The notes beneath the pieces are model-generated. The model had not been told where the DNA came from and made no database searches. It saw only the letters and a list, made by a program, of their open reading frames with translations. Below are positions 14,088 through 27,000 of a stretch of 64,000 bases of DNA, one piece after another; position 1 is the stretch's first letter; each line of letters opens with the position of its first letter. Origin of the DNA: Lethocerus indicus (Eukaryota; Arthropoda; Insecta; Hemiptera; Belostomatidae); contig JACDQD010000001.1 of assembly GCA_019843655.1 (NCBI GenBank), forward strand, positions 36,941,392 to 37,005,391, written 5' to 3'. The translations under genes were made by a program, and so were the position numbers.

Positions 14088-17000
14088 CTAGAAAATAGTT
14101 GTAGGGATTGATGAGTTGTCGATTGTGGTCGATTGTTGCGACTGTTTTTCTTGTTCTTCTCTTATGATCGTAGCCAACACGGCGCATCCCTGCAATTTAA
14201 AATCCAATTATGACGAGTAGACGTCATACTAATTTATTCTGTAATGTGGGTTCACTTTTTACTGGACTAGCATAAGTGGTACAGTTTCATACAGAATAAA
14301 ACATAAGCGTCAGATTATCCGAATCTCCGCATCACATTTGCAGAAAGAAATTTCAAAGATGTTAACCGTTATGTAAGCCGTGATAAATCCACACACAATT
14401 AATATATTTAAAACCGATTTCGACTTTCCGAAATATTACGCGAATTCCAAACTTATATAATGTTAACTATCGTAATAAGCGAATGGTATTCGTTTAACTA
14501 CACTTTATATATTGGCGAATATAAATAAGTTAATTCGTCTAATTAAAAATAATTTCGAACGGAAAATCATTTTCTGCCATAAATTGCATTTTCAAAATCG
14601 TCGAAATATCGTATATTTCGCCCAACGGTCGTTTCGATAAGCCCGGTAAAGGGGAAATTTTCACGGTGTCTTTTACCTGATTCATTTGTTCTGGCGTCGC
14701 CATAGAAAAGGAGAGTCTGATGTAGGGACAAGGTTCGGTTTGATGGAGGGAAACGAACGGATGCCCCGGTATCACCACCAGTCCCTTTTCGATGCACCGT
14801 TTCATCGCCAAGTCGTAAGAGTCGTTTATACCCTTTACCTTCAACCAGAGGAACATTCCTCCGCTGGGTGTGTGCCATTCCACCAATCCTGGAACCGGGC
14901 CCCAATTAAAACGCCTAAATCTATACTTCTACCACCAACAGGAAACATATTTCGATCCCTCGCCATTGATAATATAGATTATCCGTAAATTACGTCGGTC
15001 GAAGAGGTTTACATACCGTCCAAGTGATTTTTAACAGCCGCTATCATCTGATCTCGTTTCATTTGGTAGAAATCTCGTACCTTAAAGAAATGCCGCAGTA
15101 GCTTTTCGTTGCCCCACTTTTCGAACAGTTTGTGGAGTATCACCTAAAAAGAAGAATAGATTATAATTAGGAAATAGTCGAGGAAAAATATCCTATTCCT
15201 TCGTCCGAATAGCAAACGCCTTGAAAAACTGAAAATTAAAACTTTAAACGGCAGTCCTGTGCTTCGTTTCGTTTCTAGCTAAAAGATGTTAGTGGCGTTA
15301 TAAAAATGGACGGTTTAATGTATTACGGGATATACTAATAAAGGAAACGAGCGAACCTGGGAGAGAGCCGAAGTGTGGAGTGTGGAGACCTGGAGGTTGA
15401 GCTCGATGTTCCTGAGGAGGGGCTCCGGCCCCGTCACAAACCCTATCCGCATGCCTGAACTAAGGATTTTTGAAAACGAATCGAACCTCAGCACCCTGCC
15501 CTCGGTATCCAGCGACAGCAAGCTGATCGGTTCCTCCTGGAACACCCCCATCCGTTTTACTTGCTCCCACCACTATCGTTAAATACCGCAGTCTCCCTTT
15601 ATTCACAGCCCTCCACTTACTTTCGAATAATGGAGAAAGAAGTAGGAGTCGTCCTCCAGTATTATCATGTTGTAGCGGCACGCCAACTCGTATATCAGCT
15701 TCTTCCTCTCGTTCGACAGACACATTCCCGTTGGGTTACAGCCCATAGGATTGAAATATATCAGCTGAAATATATATCGAATATTTCGATAATTTTTTTT
15801 TTTGTGTCGAGTGGGCCGACTGAAGGCACTTAAAACTGGGAAGGCTTACAGGCCCCATAAGCTCTAATCTTATTAATTATCGATGCGCGAGATAAATAAG
15901 CGTTATTAATTCTGAACGACGTCCATCGCGTAAACAACGACGATAATGGTAATGCGAGTTCTAAACAAAAGGAGGACGTTCAAGGATCTGTTTTTAATTC
16001 GAAGCTTCTTGACTTAACCAGAGTATTTAGTAGTTACATTTGCGTGGTATTATACTCGAGGGCACCTATCGTAAACAGTAATATTTTTCGATATTTGAAA
16101 ATGCATCGACGCAATTTATTTAACGACTGGTAACTACTGATAAGTTTGGTCCTAATTTATGATGATTTATTTACTCTTAACTTACTCTCGATTTATTTAC
16201 TCTTAATTTACTCTCCATTTATTTATCCGGGATATACCGGGCGGAGATGAGAATTTCGAACGGAACGAATAATCGATATATCCATAAATTAATTAATGGC
16301 GACCGTCGGGGATTCGCGGCTATTTCGATTACCTTCACCCAAGCCATTTTGCGTCTCCACTCGTCGATTCGGTCCTACTCTAGACCGGTTTCTCGCCGTC
16401 GTCAGTAGCGTCCGACAAATAATTAGCGCCGTCAGATCGCACTGCCCCGTCCGAGGATAGGACCGAACGGGCGAGTAGGGGAAAAATTCGGAGCGACGGT
16501 ATCGATAAATTATAACGGGTATCTACTCACTAGGCGAGGATATACTATAGTGATGCTTACTTTAGGAGGCGGGATACCGTTCCGAATACAGTTCTCCAGG
16601 GCCGAGTGCAACAGTTCAGGTTTCATCCCCTGCCGGTCCTGCTCTACGGTAATGTAGTTGGGTCGGTAGGGCCTGACCTGCAATGTGGGGTGACTATAAA
16701 TGCGGGGCCATTCGAAGGGAGTAGGCGATAATATGGGAAACCTACTAGGTCGGCTACGGCCGGGTAGACGGGGTTCTGAACCACGATCGAGTCCCCCTCT
16801 TCCATCATCATCTGGACAGTGTTGCAGAGGGCCTCCTGCCCCCCGGCGGTCACCAGGATCTTCTTCTTACTCCAGTCCAACTCCCCGTGGACCCGCTCTT
16901 GAAACGCTTCCAGATCCCGCACCAGTGGTCCGTATCTTGGACAAAACGTCGTTATATTTAACCGAGCCAAGATTGGTTCTTTCCGATTAGGCAGAATTGA

Positions 17001-18269
17001 AGTGATCTGATCTCCGAGTGGGCCTATGTTAGTTTATAATGGGCGGGTAGGTGGGGGTGCTCCCCTCTGCGGGGACTTACCCTCTGGACGGCAGGTACTG
17101 TAGAGCGTCGGAGAGCTCCTTTCCTCGGAGCTCGATGGAGGTGCCGTCCTCGAGCCCCACGACCACGTCTCTGAACGGGAACATCGCCGTGTTGGGGACG
17201 CCCACCGCGAAGGAGATCGTCTCCGGAGGCATCTTCGAAATGACGTGAGCTGGAAATAAAACCCCGTTCTTCTCTAGTATCCGGCTTCCGTAGTTTTTTT
17301 TTAAATCGAAACGACGTAAAACTAATTTGAACTCGAATACTGTACTAGAAGGACGCGCGGTGTAGGAGCATCGGAGTCGAGGTAAGGGGAGTGAAGACAC
17401 ACGAGGAGTGGACCGAAACTAGTAGAGGTAAGAGAGGATAAATGAGAGAGAGAGAGAGAGAGAGAGGGTTTATGGCAGGGGTGTCAAACGTAGGCCCACT
17501 AGCATCTCCACTGGATGAATTTTCGATGTAGAAAAATTCCTAAAAGACGCCAATTCGTTTTTCGTAATAAAATCGAATTCACAAATCGTCCGCAACGGCG
17601 TCAGTCAGAGCAGAGGGGTGTTAGTGAAACGGGAGGTGTTCACTGTTTTAATTAGAGTAAAAGAAGCGGCGATTCTATTTTCTCTCTCTAACTTTATTTC
17701 GGCTCCAAATGCCTTTAGTTTAAAGTTGTCTTTGTATTTTTTCAAACAACTCGTCTTAAGAAATCTGAGGTCGTTATGCTTTAATATGCGACAGGTTTTC
17801 TGAAAGGATATTCGATTAAATATGAAGATTTTCTAATGTACTTGTACTTCTTTGCACAAAAACAAAAGAAAAGAGACGGACTTAATTATTATTTTTTTGG
17901 GTAATTATGCCACGAGTGTACTGTTCCGACCCCCTCGAGGTCAGATTATGGTGCGTGTGGCCCCCGAACCGAAATGAGTTTGACATACCGCCCGGTTTAG
18001 GGTATGGGAGGTGGGGCGAGTGCCTAGAGAGACCGCCGATCGAGCCGAAAATCCGGTTCGACGAATCTGATAAATAAAGGTAGCCGGTAGATATAATTTT
18101 GAAATGTAGAGAGATGCTTACTTATCTCCCTGAGCACGGACGGTCTTCTCCTCTTGGCCATCTTGTTGAGAAAACGGTGGTAGTCGATGGGCTCTGCTAC
18201 TCGGTTGGGACGTATGTCGACCGTCGAGAGAGAGCGGCTCACCCGCCGGATCCCCGACACTATTATCAT
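14088..18269 (-). CDS. AADAT: kynurenine / 2-aminoadipate aminotransferase, PLP-dependent, mitochondrial-type
   Basis: Nine minus-strand exons: 18269-18122, 17249-17081, 16935-16746, 16677-16561, 15764-15621, 15563-15357, 15143-15017, 14888-14677, 14189-14088 (TAG). All are GT-AG and in phase, giving 471 aa. This is a fold-type I aminotransferase. Landmarks are [14 protein letters not shown] near the N terminus, NPTG at about 218-221, the Schiff-base Lys at about 288 in [15 protein letters not shown], and a carboxylate-binding Arg in PYIRLSF. The order and spacing match human AADAT/KAT II and its insect homologues, which transaminate kynurenine and 2-aminoadipate in tryptophan and lysine breakdown. 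The first 17 residues ([17 protein letters not shown]) are basic, Ser-rich and free of acids, like a mitochondrial presequence; the upstream in-frame ATG at 18317 lies across a possible acceptor. If the exon at 14677 is not spliced, a different tail ending at 14539 results. The spliced exon restores the family-like [10 protein letters not shown] helix. The fifth intron is only 57 bp. Confidence 0.93.
16370..16430 (-). repeat. diverged foldback-arm fragment in an aminotransferase intron
   Basis: CTAGACCGGTTT, CTCGCC and GTCAGTAGCG occur in the order found in the inverted arm of the foldback family, with an internal gap. It lies in the intron between 16561 and 15764. Confidence 0.45.
17443..17467. 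repeat. (GA)n microsatellite
   Basis: Uninterrupted GA dinucleotides in an aminotransferase intron. Confidence 0.9.
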
Positions 18270-21200
18270 CCTGATAATACAGTCATCCCAAATACTTACT
18301 CTCCGGTCACAATACAATTATCTTCTCTTAACCGTCCATCTCTATACCTAAGCTTTGGACGCCTATTAAGGGAAAATATATAAATTCCCTACTGGCGAAT
18401 AGAGAAAACCTCTTTTCGTAATCACTCGTTTTTAATAAAGACAATCCTTTGGACGCGTTTAGGAATACGGATACCGGATAGAAATACAGAGTTGGATATT
18501 AATTCGAACGTTAAATCTTTATGGAAATGTAAAAATCCGCGCCGTGAACGGGCTATGAACCCGGCGAGATTAAAACGCGTCAATATCCATTCCCGCGGTA
18601 TTCTATTATACTTAATTACTATTGGCTATTTATCGAAATGCAAGCGGGGATATTTGTACTTATTACTAACACCGTATATATTTATATAAATAGCGAGTAT
18701 TTTATATCATAACATTTCTCAGAGTAGTTATTATGTTATATAACCGGTACGGTCTTAACGCCCCGAGCCAGGTTCCAATCGCGGTGGTCAATCGAATTTT
18801 CCTTTAATTCCAAACATCGACTGATTACGATAGGAGCTCGTATGACTCGAGTAATCTCTTTGTAAAATACATCTTGTTCTAAAACATTGCTAAAAATTTC
18901 GCTTTATAAATAATGTTTTTTTACCGACGGCTATTAGTAGTTTTTATTTATATTGGTCACTTAGGCATGTATTTCTTTTATAGCCGTTTGTATTTATACG
19001 AATACGGCTTGCTATGAATATTCAGATAATCCGTATCTCATTAACTAAATGTTTTTTAAATTTATTTTTTGTTATCCTTTATGTCTGTTACTCAACACGG
19101 TACATGGTCGAGGTCAATTGAGTAATACTGAAATGTTATCTTTATAACTTTATCGCAATCGTATATTGTTTTTTTTATCTGTCTTTGTACGATCTTCGAA
19201 TTGCGTTATCTGTCTATCTATTTCGCTACTTCATTCAGTAGTTTCAGCCGGTATAGCCACTTTTCAACTGTCCTTCTTCACAATGATTCCTGAGCATCTA
19301 TTCTATTCAATAGGAATATTGTCACAAAAACTCATAGCGTTAATGAAATAATATTAATTAGCATACGCGTAACAATAAACGATTCGAATAATCAATTACT
19401 GTAATTATATACTCTGTGCACAGGCTTTCACGTTTTAATAGACATTTACTAAATTCCGTAATATTTATACGCTTCAATAATAACAAAAAGAATTTATTAC
19501 CTAGTGGCTTTGCATTGTAACAGTTAAGGCGCAATACTACGCGCTACTAATATTTGGTCTTAAACTAAATCCGACACGACAGGGTTTGGATTGGTTGATC
19601 GACAAGTCGGTGCCAGCGAAGGCAGCCAACATTTGGTAGGTGAACACTTCCACACAGTATTACTGAAAAAATGCCAGGGTGGATCGTAAAAATAATAGCA
19701 TGATTCTAACGAGCTCCTTTCGTTTAATCAGTTGATATTTGCAATCGGAGGAAAATTCAAATAACAAATTATTCGGCAAAGTACCTGAAGGATAAGAAGC
19801 GTCAGTTATGTACGCGCCTTATCCGTCATGTTAATGTCGTGTTAGTTATTTACGGTTTTTTAAAATAATTATATTTTTAGAATATGCGATATAATTTTTA
19901 TATAGCGACTATTGCGATTTTACAGATTGCAGATCTAAGGCTAGATATAGCAGTTGGTGGGATAAACCCGATAATGTCGTAACAATAGTCCAAATCTGGT
20001 GGATCCAGATGAACTGCTATTCGCTACGATCTCGTTAAAATTAAAAGAATAACACCGGATAATTTTACACGTTTATTCGTATTTGTATTCGTATATTTGA
20101 AATGAGTCGTTTAATACGGTAATAAAATAGTACGGTAAGATAGCATACAGTACAGATATAAGGTTACCGCTCTCAGTGACGAATATTTACAGCTGGGTAC
20201 GAATATTTAACAATATAAATAATTGAGGCAGAATTGTGAAGTTGCCGGTGATTAGGGCCATTAGACCGAATTCGAACCCCGGTGGAAATTGTGTGGCTCA
20301 ATCGGTGGACCACGGGAGTAACCTACTCCAAACTTATATTTACTATTTCTAGGTATAGCTTTATCGACTTACACGATTTAGCAATTTAACAGAAAAAAAA
20401 TCACATAAACAAAAACAAAACAAATCTCCTTCCCTCTCTCTCATGCATAGAGACAAAATATATTAGTGGTAATAAAATTAAGGAGCATATAATAATAGGC
20501 GGGCGGGGCTCCGTTCTTTTAACGAAGAAAAAAAATTTAAACATAAATACCTATTGGTTGAAAAAGCCGAGGATCGGATGCGACCCCGTTTCGAAATACT
20601 GGCAAAAAATCTGATCTGCAGCCCGAGCGTTATCAGTGTTATTTCGTCCCTTCCACACTTTACAAACAAACATATTCATTACTCTTTCAAAAATAAGAAT
20701 TACAAAGGTTTTTCGACGAGAGCTAATTCTATCGGAATTAAATGTTCGAGAGTGTGACGGTCGTATCGGCTATTCGGGCGATGAGAAATATATTACGGGA
20801 CAATTACAGGACCTAATGTGTCAGGGCGGCACTCTCGGAGGCTGTGAATTGATTCAAATTTCAGATTAACACCGAACTGAACACGGATCTTAGTTCTGCA
20901 TAGTAACTTTTTAAACATCTCTCCGAAAACTTAAAGAATACCCGGTAGCTGTACTCGGTAAAGCTTAAGGAAATACGCCTATATTACGCAAAACGCTCGA
21001 CCCCGGCATTTGAAATCGATCGGTCGTTTGTGTGGACACCGACCGACCGATCGTGTCGAGTGCTTTTTCCGCGCTAAGTAAAACTTATTATTATTATTAT
21101 TGTAGGATTTTGACGGAGGTGTCGAAACAAACTGAAAGCTTAGAGCTCCACGTGTGGGTAAGATAACAGGGTCCTTAAATAAGAAACGAGGGGAGGTTAC

Positions 21201-23245
21201 CCCTAAGAGCGAGGGCGGGAGCTCGAACCGATGTAGGAAACTGAAAATTTTCACCGGGCCGGCAGGAAATTTCTCTCGGAACGAGAAAATATTTTGTTAC
21301 CGTTTCCTTAACCGCCTATATCGTTGATTCTGCCCGATATTTATTATGAGTTACCTCTTTGAAACCTACCGGTGTAGTTTTCGGGTCGGTTTTTTATATA
21401 TTCGGAAAACTGCATGATATTTACGGCAAGTTTATCAGTTTTTTAGTTTAACGACGTTTTAGTTATAACGACCGATCAGTCGTTATAAGTGGAACGAAAA
21501 TTAGTATTCCACTCTTTGTGATTCGCATTTTTTTGGTATTCGATAAGATTATAATTAAAGGAGAATAGAATATTCATCCCGATATTTTTCTTCCTCCGTC
21601 TAATCTAAACATAGTGATATAGCAGACGCTTATACGCGCTTTATGGCTTTAAGGTTAAGGTTAAATTACGGGGTGGGGTGGGGGGGACTTATTTACACGA
21701 TACGTCCAAACGATCTGAGCGATACCGTTCGCCGCTCATCGATGACGAATAAAATAGGGACAAAAGTAAAAGAATACAGGGAATACAATTAAAATCCGCG
21801 TACAGCGAGGTTATTACCCGAAGAAACTAGAAAGGTCGATTTGTGGAGAATAGGACAGCCGACTCCTCCGATTACATCCGGCGGGAGAACAATAAGCGAG
21901 AAAGGGCATCGTTCGGTTTATCGGAACGCATAGTAATATACCGAAGGGAGGAAGAAAGAAAAAAAAGGGAAAGGGTTAAGTTGAAGAAAGCTAAAGGTGA
22001 ACCTACCTTGATGGGCTCGGATCGTGGACTGTGAGTGTGGGCCTCGACCGGTCCCTCTCCTCTCGGCCTCTTCGTCGAGGTGGGGATGGTGGAAGCTCGA
22101 GATTTTATCCCTCCTATTTTTTGTGTCTTCTCTCCTATCGGCTCTATTTTTCTACCGGTTTCCCATTTCCACGCTCACTGTCTAGAGTTACGAGTTGCCG
22201 CCAATCACTGAACTTTACCGAATTCCGCTGATCCCGCTACCGACCGCTAACCTCCACTCCACGGCTCTTACTTACGTCCTTTACGCTTAAATTGTCTATG
22301 CACACCTATGTACGTATCCCTACTCCCACTTACTTTATCTTCTGTCCGGACGCATCCGGAAGAAATAGTGGAACTTTTCGTCGACGAAATAAATTTCCGA
22401 ATAATTGTAACGATCGGAGCGGTTATTGTATACGTTTATTTATTCTGTTTTTGCCATCGTTAATGTGTTAACGAGGGTTTTCGCATCGAGTAGGAGAAAG
22501 CGAAACGGCTACTGGCCATTTCATTCAGATATCTGTCAATTTATCGAGTTCGCTGTAGGCTCGAAGAGATGCGAAGATAATGTCGTCGGCGTAATTAAAA
22601 AAGGAGATCCGCTTCCGTTTACTGCGGGTCGGATGGGTGTCCGGGAAATGGGGGAATAAACGTCGGTAGACAAAAATGAAGTAGCGTTTAATCGTTACGT
22701 TTAGAATCACAGCTGGGGACACAGAGAGGGTAAATAAAATAAGATGATACACATCCGAAGTAAAAAACTATACATTGTTGTTAAATTAAGGCTCATTCGT
22801 TATATCGAATTCATATGCCACAAATGACATCCACGACATTAAAAATGTTCTTTAACAATTCGTTTAATTTTATTAGCCGATTATTCTCAATATAGTGCTA
22901 CAAAAATACTTACAAAAATAGGAACGACACTCACCAATAAATAGATGTAATTTTACAAAAGGATTGAATACATTCGGTGGAGTACATAGTCTTCCGGTTC
23001 TTAATCCATTTACGCTATATCCATACGGTGTGTCGGTAGAAGTTAACTAAGGGAAACTCGGTCGTCTCGATGGAATGTGGTAACTGAGTAGCTACGCGAT
23101 GCGTCGCTCGCGATGTCCTACGGTAATTTCTAAACGAGGACATTATTCTCGAGAAAATAAGTAACCCTCGATATCCGTAACATCTATAACACGTATATCC
23201 GCTATCAAAATAAATACGTTATATTCTATAAATAAAAATTCATAG
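18270..23245. other. intergenic, CpG-rich; no gene seen
   Basis: No exon with convincing splice sites or family similarity was found on either strand. Possible tRNA-like box B remnants occur near 18,771 (GGTTCCAATC) and 20,268 (ATTCGAACCCCGG), both too weak to call SINEs. A 10-bp perfect inverted repeat with a 17-nt loop lies at 21,017-21,053. The 5' UTR and promoter of the aminotransferase and the 3' end of the membrane-protein gene must lie here. Confidence 0.5.
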
Positions 23246-23323
23246 TCAAATACGAACAGTTTCGAAAGGTCGACCGCGTCGGATAACGAATCTATTTAGG
23301 TAGGTAACGGGCTCCGGCGGGCG

Positions 23324-23421
<98 letters not shown>

Positions 23422-24798
23422 CGGGGAAGGATTCTAGAAAAGTGTTTCTCGGGAGCGGGTGCAGTAGTGGAGGTAGGCTGGGGAGGGAGGCGGGCGTTTG
23501 GCGGAGGGCGCGGAGGAGCCGGTCGCAGGAGACGGTCATGTCGCCGACGGGCACCTTCCTCGAGTGGGCGTCCTCCGCGCAGACGGTGTCACTCTCGCTG
23601 GAGCTGGTCGCCGGGAGGGGGGCGGGCGAGGAGAACCTCCGAACAGCCGCACCCGCCGACCTGCCCGACTCCGTGTCGCTGTCCGTCGAAAATTCCTCCG
23701 CCTCGTCTTCCGTATCGACCAGCTCTTCGTCCAGGAACACCGAGTCCGAGCCCACCGACCGACAGTCCCGCTCGAACGTCGTCGTCGCCGGCAGGCCCGA
23801 GCTCCCGATAGACGCCAGCGGTACCCTCGGGCACCCTTCCCTACCCTTCTCCGAAACCGAGATTTCCGATTCCGAAGGTGAAATATCCGGTGTCGGCTGC
23901 ACCACCTGAAAACACCGATTCCCGTTATTCCGGACGTCGACCTTAACGGTATAATAAAGGAGGCTCGCCGTCCCGGCGTGCCTCCGCCCTAGACTATTCC
24001 GCTACTCCGCCGGCCTCTCTCCGAGTTTCGCTCTCGTTACTCCCTTCCGACCGGTTAAGCTTAAAAACTAATTTATTCCTTACTATCCCTCCTTCCTTCC
24101 TTTATTCTTTTTTTCCTTACTATCGCACGCACGAACGGCGGACGGAAGCTCTGCCGTCCGTGCGATCGTACCTCGGGGGTACCGTATATTTTTTATACAT
24201 CGAAATTTAATATATCGGATAGTCCGTTACCTGTATATCGATAGGATAATAGAAATCCCAAGATTCCTCGATGAGGTTGTTCCGTTTGTAGGTGAAGGGG
24301 GGAGGTATGGGGAGTCCGACTTCGAGGGCGGATCCCCTCCGCTCGAGGTAGCTGGTGTCGCAGCTAGAGCAGGTTATCGAACTCGGCCTCCGAGAACTCC
24401 TCCTGCTCGACGGAACTTGGAGCAGATTTTGTCCCGTCATTTGAAAATGGTCCATCTCGTGAGTTTCGTCGTCCCGTTCATTGAACACCGAGTTAACCCT
24501 GTGTGAATCCTACGGGACAGACCGAAAGTTACTGTATAAATACACCGTTGGAAACGGGCGCTCTTGATAGATCTATCAAATACCGTCGTTGATTTCGGAG
24601 GCCCCTCCCTTTATTCGGGAAGCCCTTCTCAAAAAATATTTTAACGAACGAAACCGAGGTCCAATCGATCGTCAGAAAAATATACGATAAGTACGTAAAT
24701 TAAAAATATAGGACCGAAGGAAAGGTCGGATAGATGTATAAATTTTATCTAGATTAAAGTAATGTACTAAGTTGAATTTCTAAATGTTACCCTCCGCG

Positions 24799-24856
<58 letters not shown>

Positions 24857-26196
24857 GTATATAAAACATTATTATTTTCTAAATACATGTACGATACCCG
24901 AACATATCCAAAAGTAGGATTAGCCTATCGACGGCCTAGCGGGCGCTCGTGTCGATAAAAGTAAAATCGGGCTTAAAATATGGGGCATAAAATAAATATA
25001 AATTGAGTTGGTGTGTGTTTCGGTCTACTCCGGTTGGTGGTATTTGTAATTTGGCTGTATGTTACCTGAATATAGGGGGGCGGGTTCTCGGCGGTGGTGT
25101 TGCTGAGATAGGGGTCGGGGAGGGTGAGGGGCGGCCCCAAGAAGCTCTTGCCCAGGATCCGGTGGTGGTCGACGACCGCGGCCGCCGCCACCGCCGCCTC
25201 GAGGTTCTCGTCGCTCAGAGACCTCGACTTGCACTTGCTCTTGTACACCACCAGGAGCACCATCAGTCCGAAGAACCCTCCCAGAGTGGCCGCGATCCGG
25301 ACCTGAGTTGACACATAGCGCTCCTATTACTCTGCCCCGACCTGCCCTCACATAACATATCCCCCGACCGATTCGCCTCTCCGTTACGGCTCGTCGAGAA
25401 TCGGACGGACGATTCCCGGTCGAATCGATTAAAAATCCGGCCAGAATTGTATTTTTTGGGAACCGCCCCGTTCTAGCCTACTTTACTTACTCCTCCGTCA
25501 CGGCTTTCGCGTTTCCGTACGATATTTCCGACAAAAATTCTTTTATTCTTTTTCCTCGCTTACTGGTGGCGACTTTTGGCCGTTACGCACTTATTTATCT
25601 CCTTTATCTCAAATTTTTAATTCGGCTATTTGTTCGGCGAGCCGTATAGATTTTTGTAAGGTAACTGCGAGGAGAGGAGAGTGGGTTTAAAAAATTATAA
25701 TAATAAAGTCGCTCGTTTATTTGGCATTCGGCTAGACGGGTTTCGGCTTCCCTCAGTTAGTATTAATCCTACTACTAGCAATAATTAATAGCCGCACTGT
25801 TACAGTAGATAAAATTCTAATCCCTCGTCCTCCGGCGCCAATATATTATTGAGAGAATGCTCTCTATGTCGATAAGCCGAAAGTAGCCCGACGTAAACCG
25901 AATAAGGGAGCGATTTTATTATTATTATTTTAAATACGTCCTACTTTCAAAACCTGATATCGAAGGCTCGAGACAAGCGGCTATACTACGGTAAAGTGTT
26001 AATCAGTTTACGACAATCGATTAATATTATACTGGAGGGGAATTTCAAAAAGTTATAAAACAATAGTGGATAATAAATGAGTGGTGTAGGGGTGACTCAC
26101 GCCGGTCATGACGTCATAGGTCTTGTAGAGTTCGATCTTCTGCTGGTATGTGTCGACGGTGGGGGACTGGCTGCTCTCGGTGCTCCTCTCCCCCAT
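23246..26196 (-). CDS. unrecognised single-pass transmembrane protein with PPxY motif
   Basis: Four minus-strand exons: 26213-26101 (ATG at 26196), 25302-25066, 24509-24231 and 23905-23246. All junctions are phase 0 and GT-AG, giving about 423 aa. Residues 1-32 are polar and end in YKTYDVMTG. Residues 35-52 (IAATLGGFFGLMVLLVVY) form one membrane helix, followed by a basic KSKCKSR stop, so the C terminus is probably cytoplasmic. PPPY at 106-109 fits a WW-domain (Nedd4-type) binding site. An Arg/Ser cluster (SSRRSSRRPSS) and an acidic Ser-rich stretch (DTEDEAEEFSTDSDTES) follow. I do not recognise the family. The even spacing, strong donors and GC-rich codons argue that the exons are real. The frame stays open upstream of the ATG to the exon edge, so an earlier coding exon is possible. 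The last exon reads through a (TA)n tract as about 31 alternating Tyr/Ile codons (about residues 368-398) before the stop; the native C terminus may differ. Confidence 0.72.
23324..23418. repeat. (TA)n microsatellite inside an open coding frame
   Basis: About 95 bp of TA with a few TG interruptions. It lies within the open frame of the last exon of the membrane-protein gene. A TA repeat has no stop codon in any frame. Confidence 0.95.
24800..24863. repeat. (TA)n microsatellite
   Basis: TA tract in the intron between 25066 and 24509 of the membrane-protein gene. Confidence 0.95.
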
Positions 26197-26949
26197 CTCA
26201 CCCCCGACCTCACCTGCAACTACAAAACACCAACCTTTTTTTACATTATTTTCCTCCTCACTTTAAATATTCCCAATGTTTTCAATTCCAAATTCGGTTC
26301 CTTTTTTTTATATTGTTTGCACTCGATCAAAATACGTTGTGTGCCTTGAGAGTTGACTTAGGAGTATGAAAGTTCAATTTATGTAGTTTTTTAATTATTT
26401 GATACTGATGTGTAGGTACGGTTTTAAAGCTCGCAATTTGATACAGTGTCTAAAGTATCGTCGCCCCCACCGTACCAGAATAAATTTATATATATATCAG
26501 AGCGTCTCTCGTGCGTACCAATAATGCGAAATTTTACCGACATAAATAATTTATTAATAAATAATAATTAATAACAAATAAGAAATTAGTAATAATAAAT
26601 CATTTTTCAAACGGCGGTAAATTGAAGAATAATACTAAGTACACGAATAAGAATTAAAAATAAATATACCGAACTATTTTAACTTAATAAATAAGAAGAC
26701 AGTCGGTAACACGTTTTCCTTCAATATGACTAGAACCTCTATCGTAACTATATGGCGATCACTCCGAATGGCGATTTTATTCCCAAACCGTCCTTAAGTT
26801 TAAGGACGATTTTTTGTCGAGGCCGACATTTGTGCCACTACTGAGAAGACGTCGGTGCTGGACGGAAGAGAAATAGAAATAGAGCGGTGGAGTGGGACAA
26901 AAGCCCGCCATGAAACCGACCCCCTTTGAATCTCTCATTAGACCAGTTG

Positions 26950-27000
26950 CTCTCTCCCTCTCACTCTCTCTCCCTCTCCCTCTCTCTCTCTTTCTCTCTC
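26950..27000. repeat. (CT)n-rich low-complexity tract
   Basis: Irregular CTCTCC/CTCTCT repeats of about 50 bp. Confidence 0.85.

Noticed and set aside
14539..14676. C-terminal extension of the aminotransferase as the main product
   Set aside because: The tail does not resemble the family, while splicing at 14677 to 14189 restores the expected final helix in phase.
20240..20330. Possible tRNA-like element with ATTCGAACCCCGG
   Set aside because: A box-B-like string without a properly spaced box A or a foldable cloverleaf.
21017..21053. 10-bp perfect inverted repeat (CGATCGGTCG / CGACCGATCG) with a 17-nt loop
   Set aside because: Palindromes of this size occur by chance in CpG-rich DNA; nothing around it suggests a noncoding RNA.
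23334..23909. 191-codon open frame on the plus strand
   Set aside because: Antisense shadow of the membrane-protein exon 23905-23246, which has matching splice sites and phase; a TA tract keeps all frames open.
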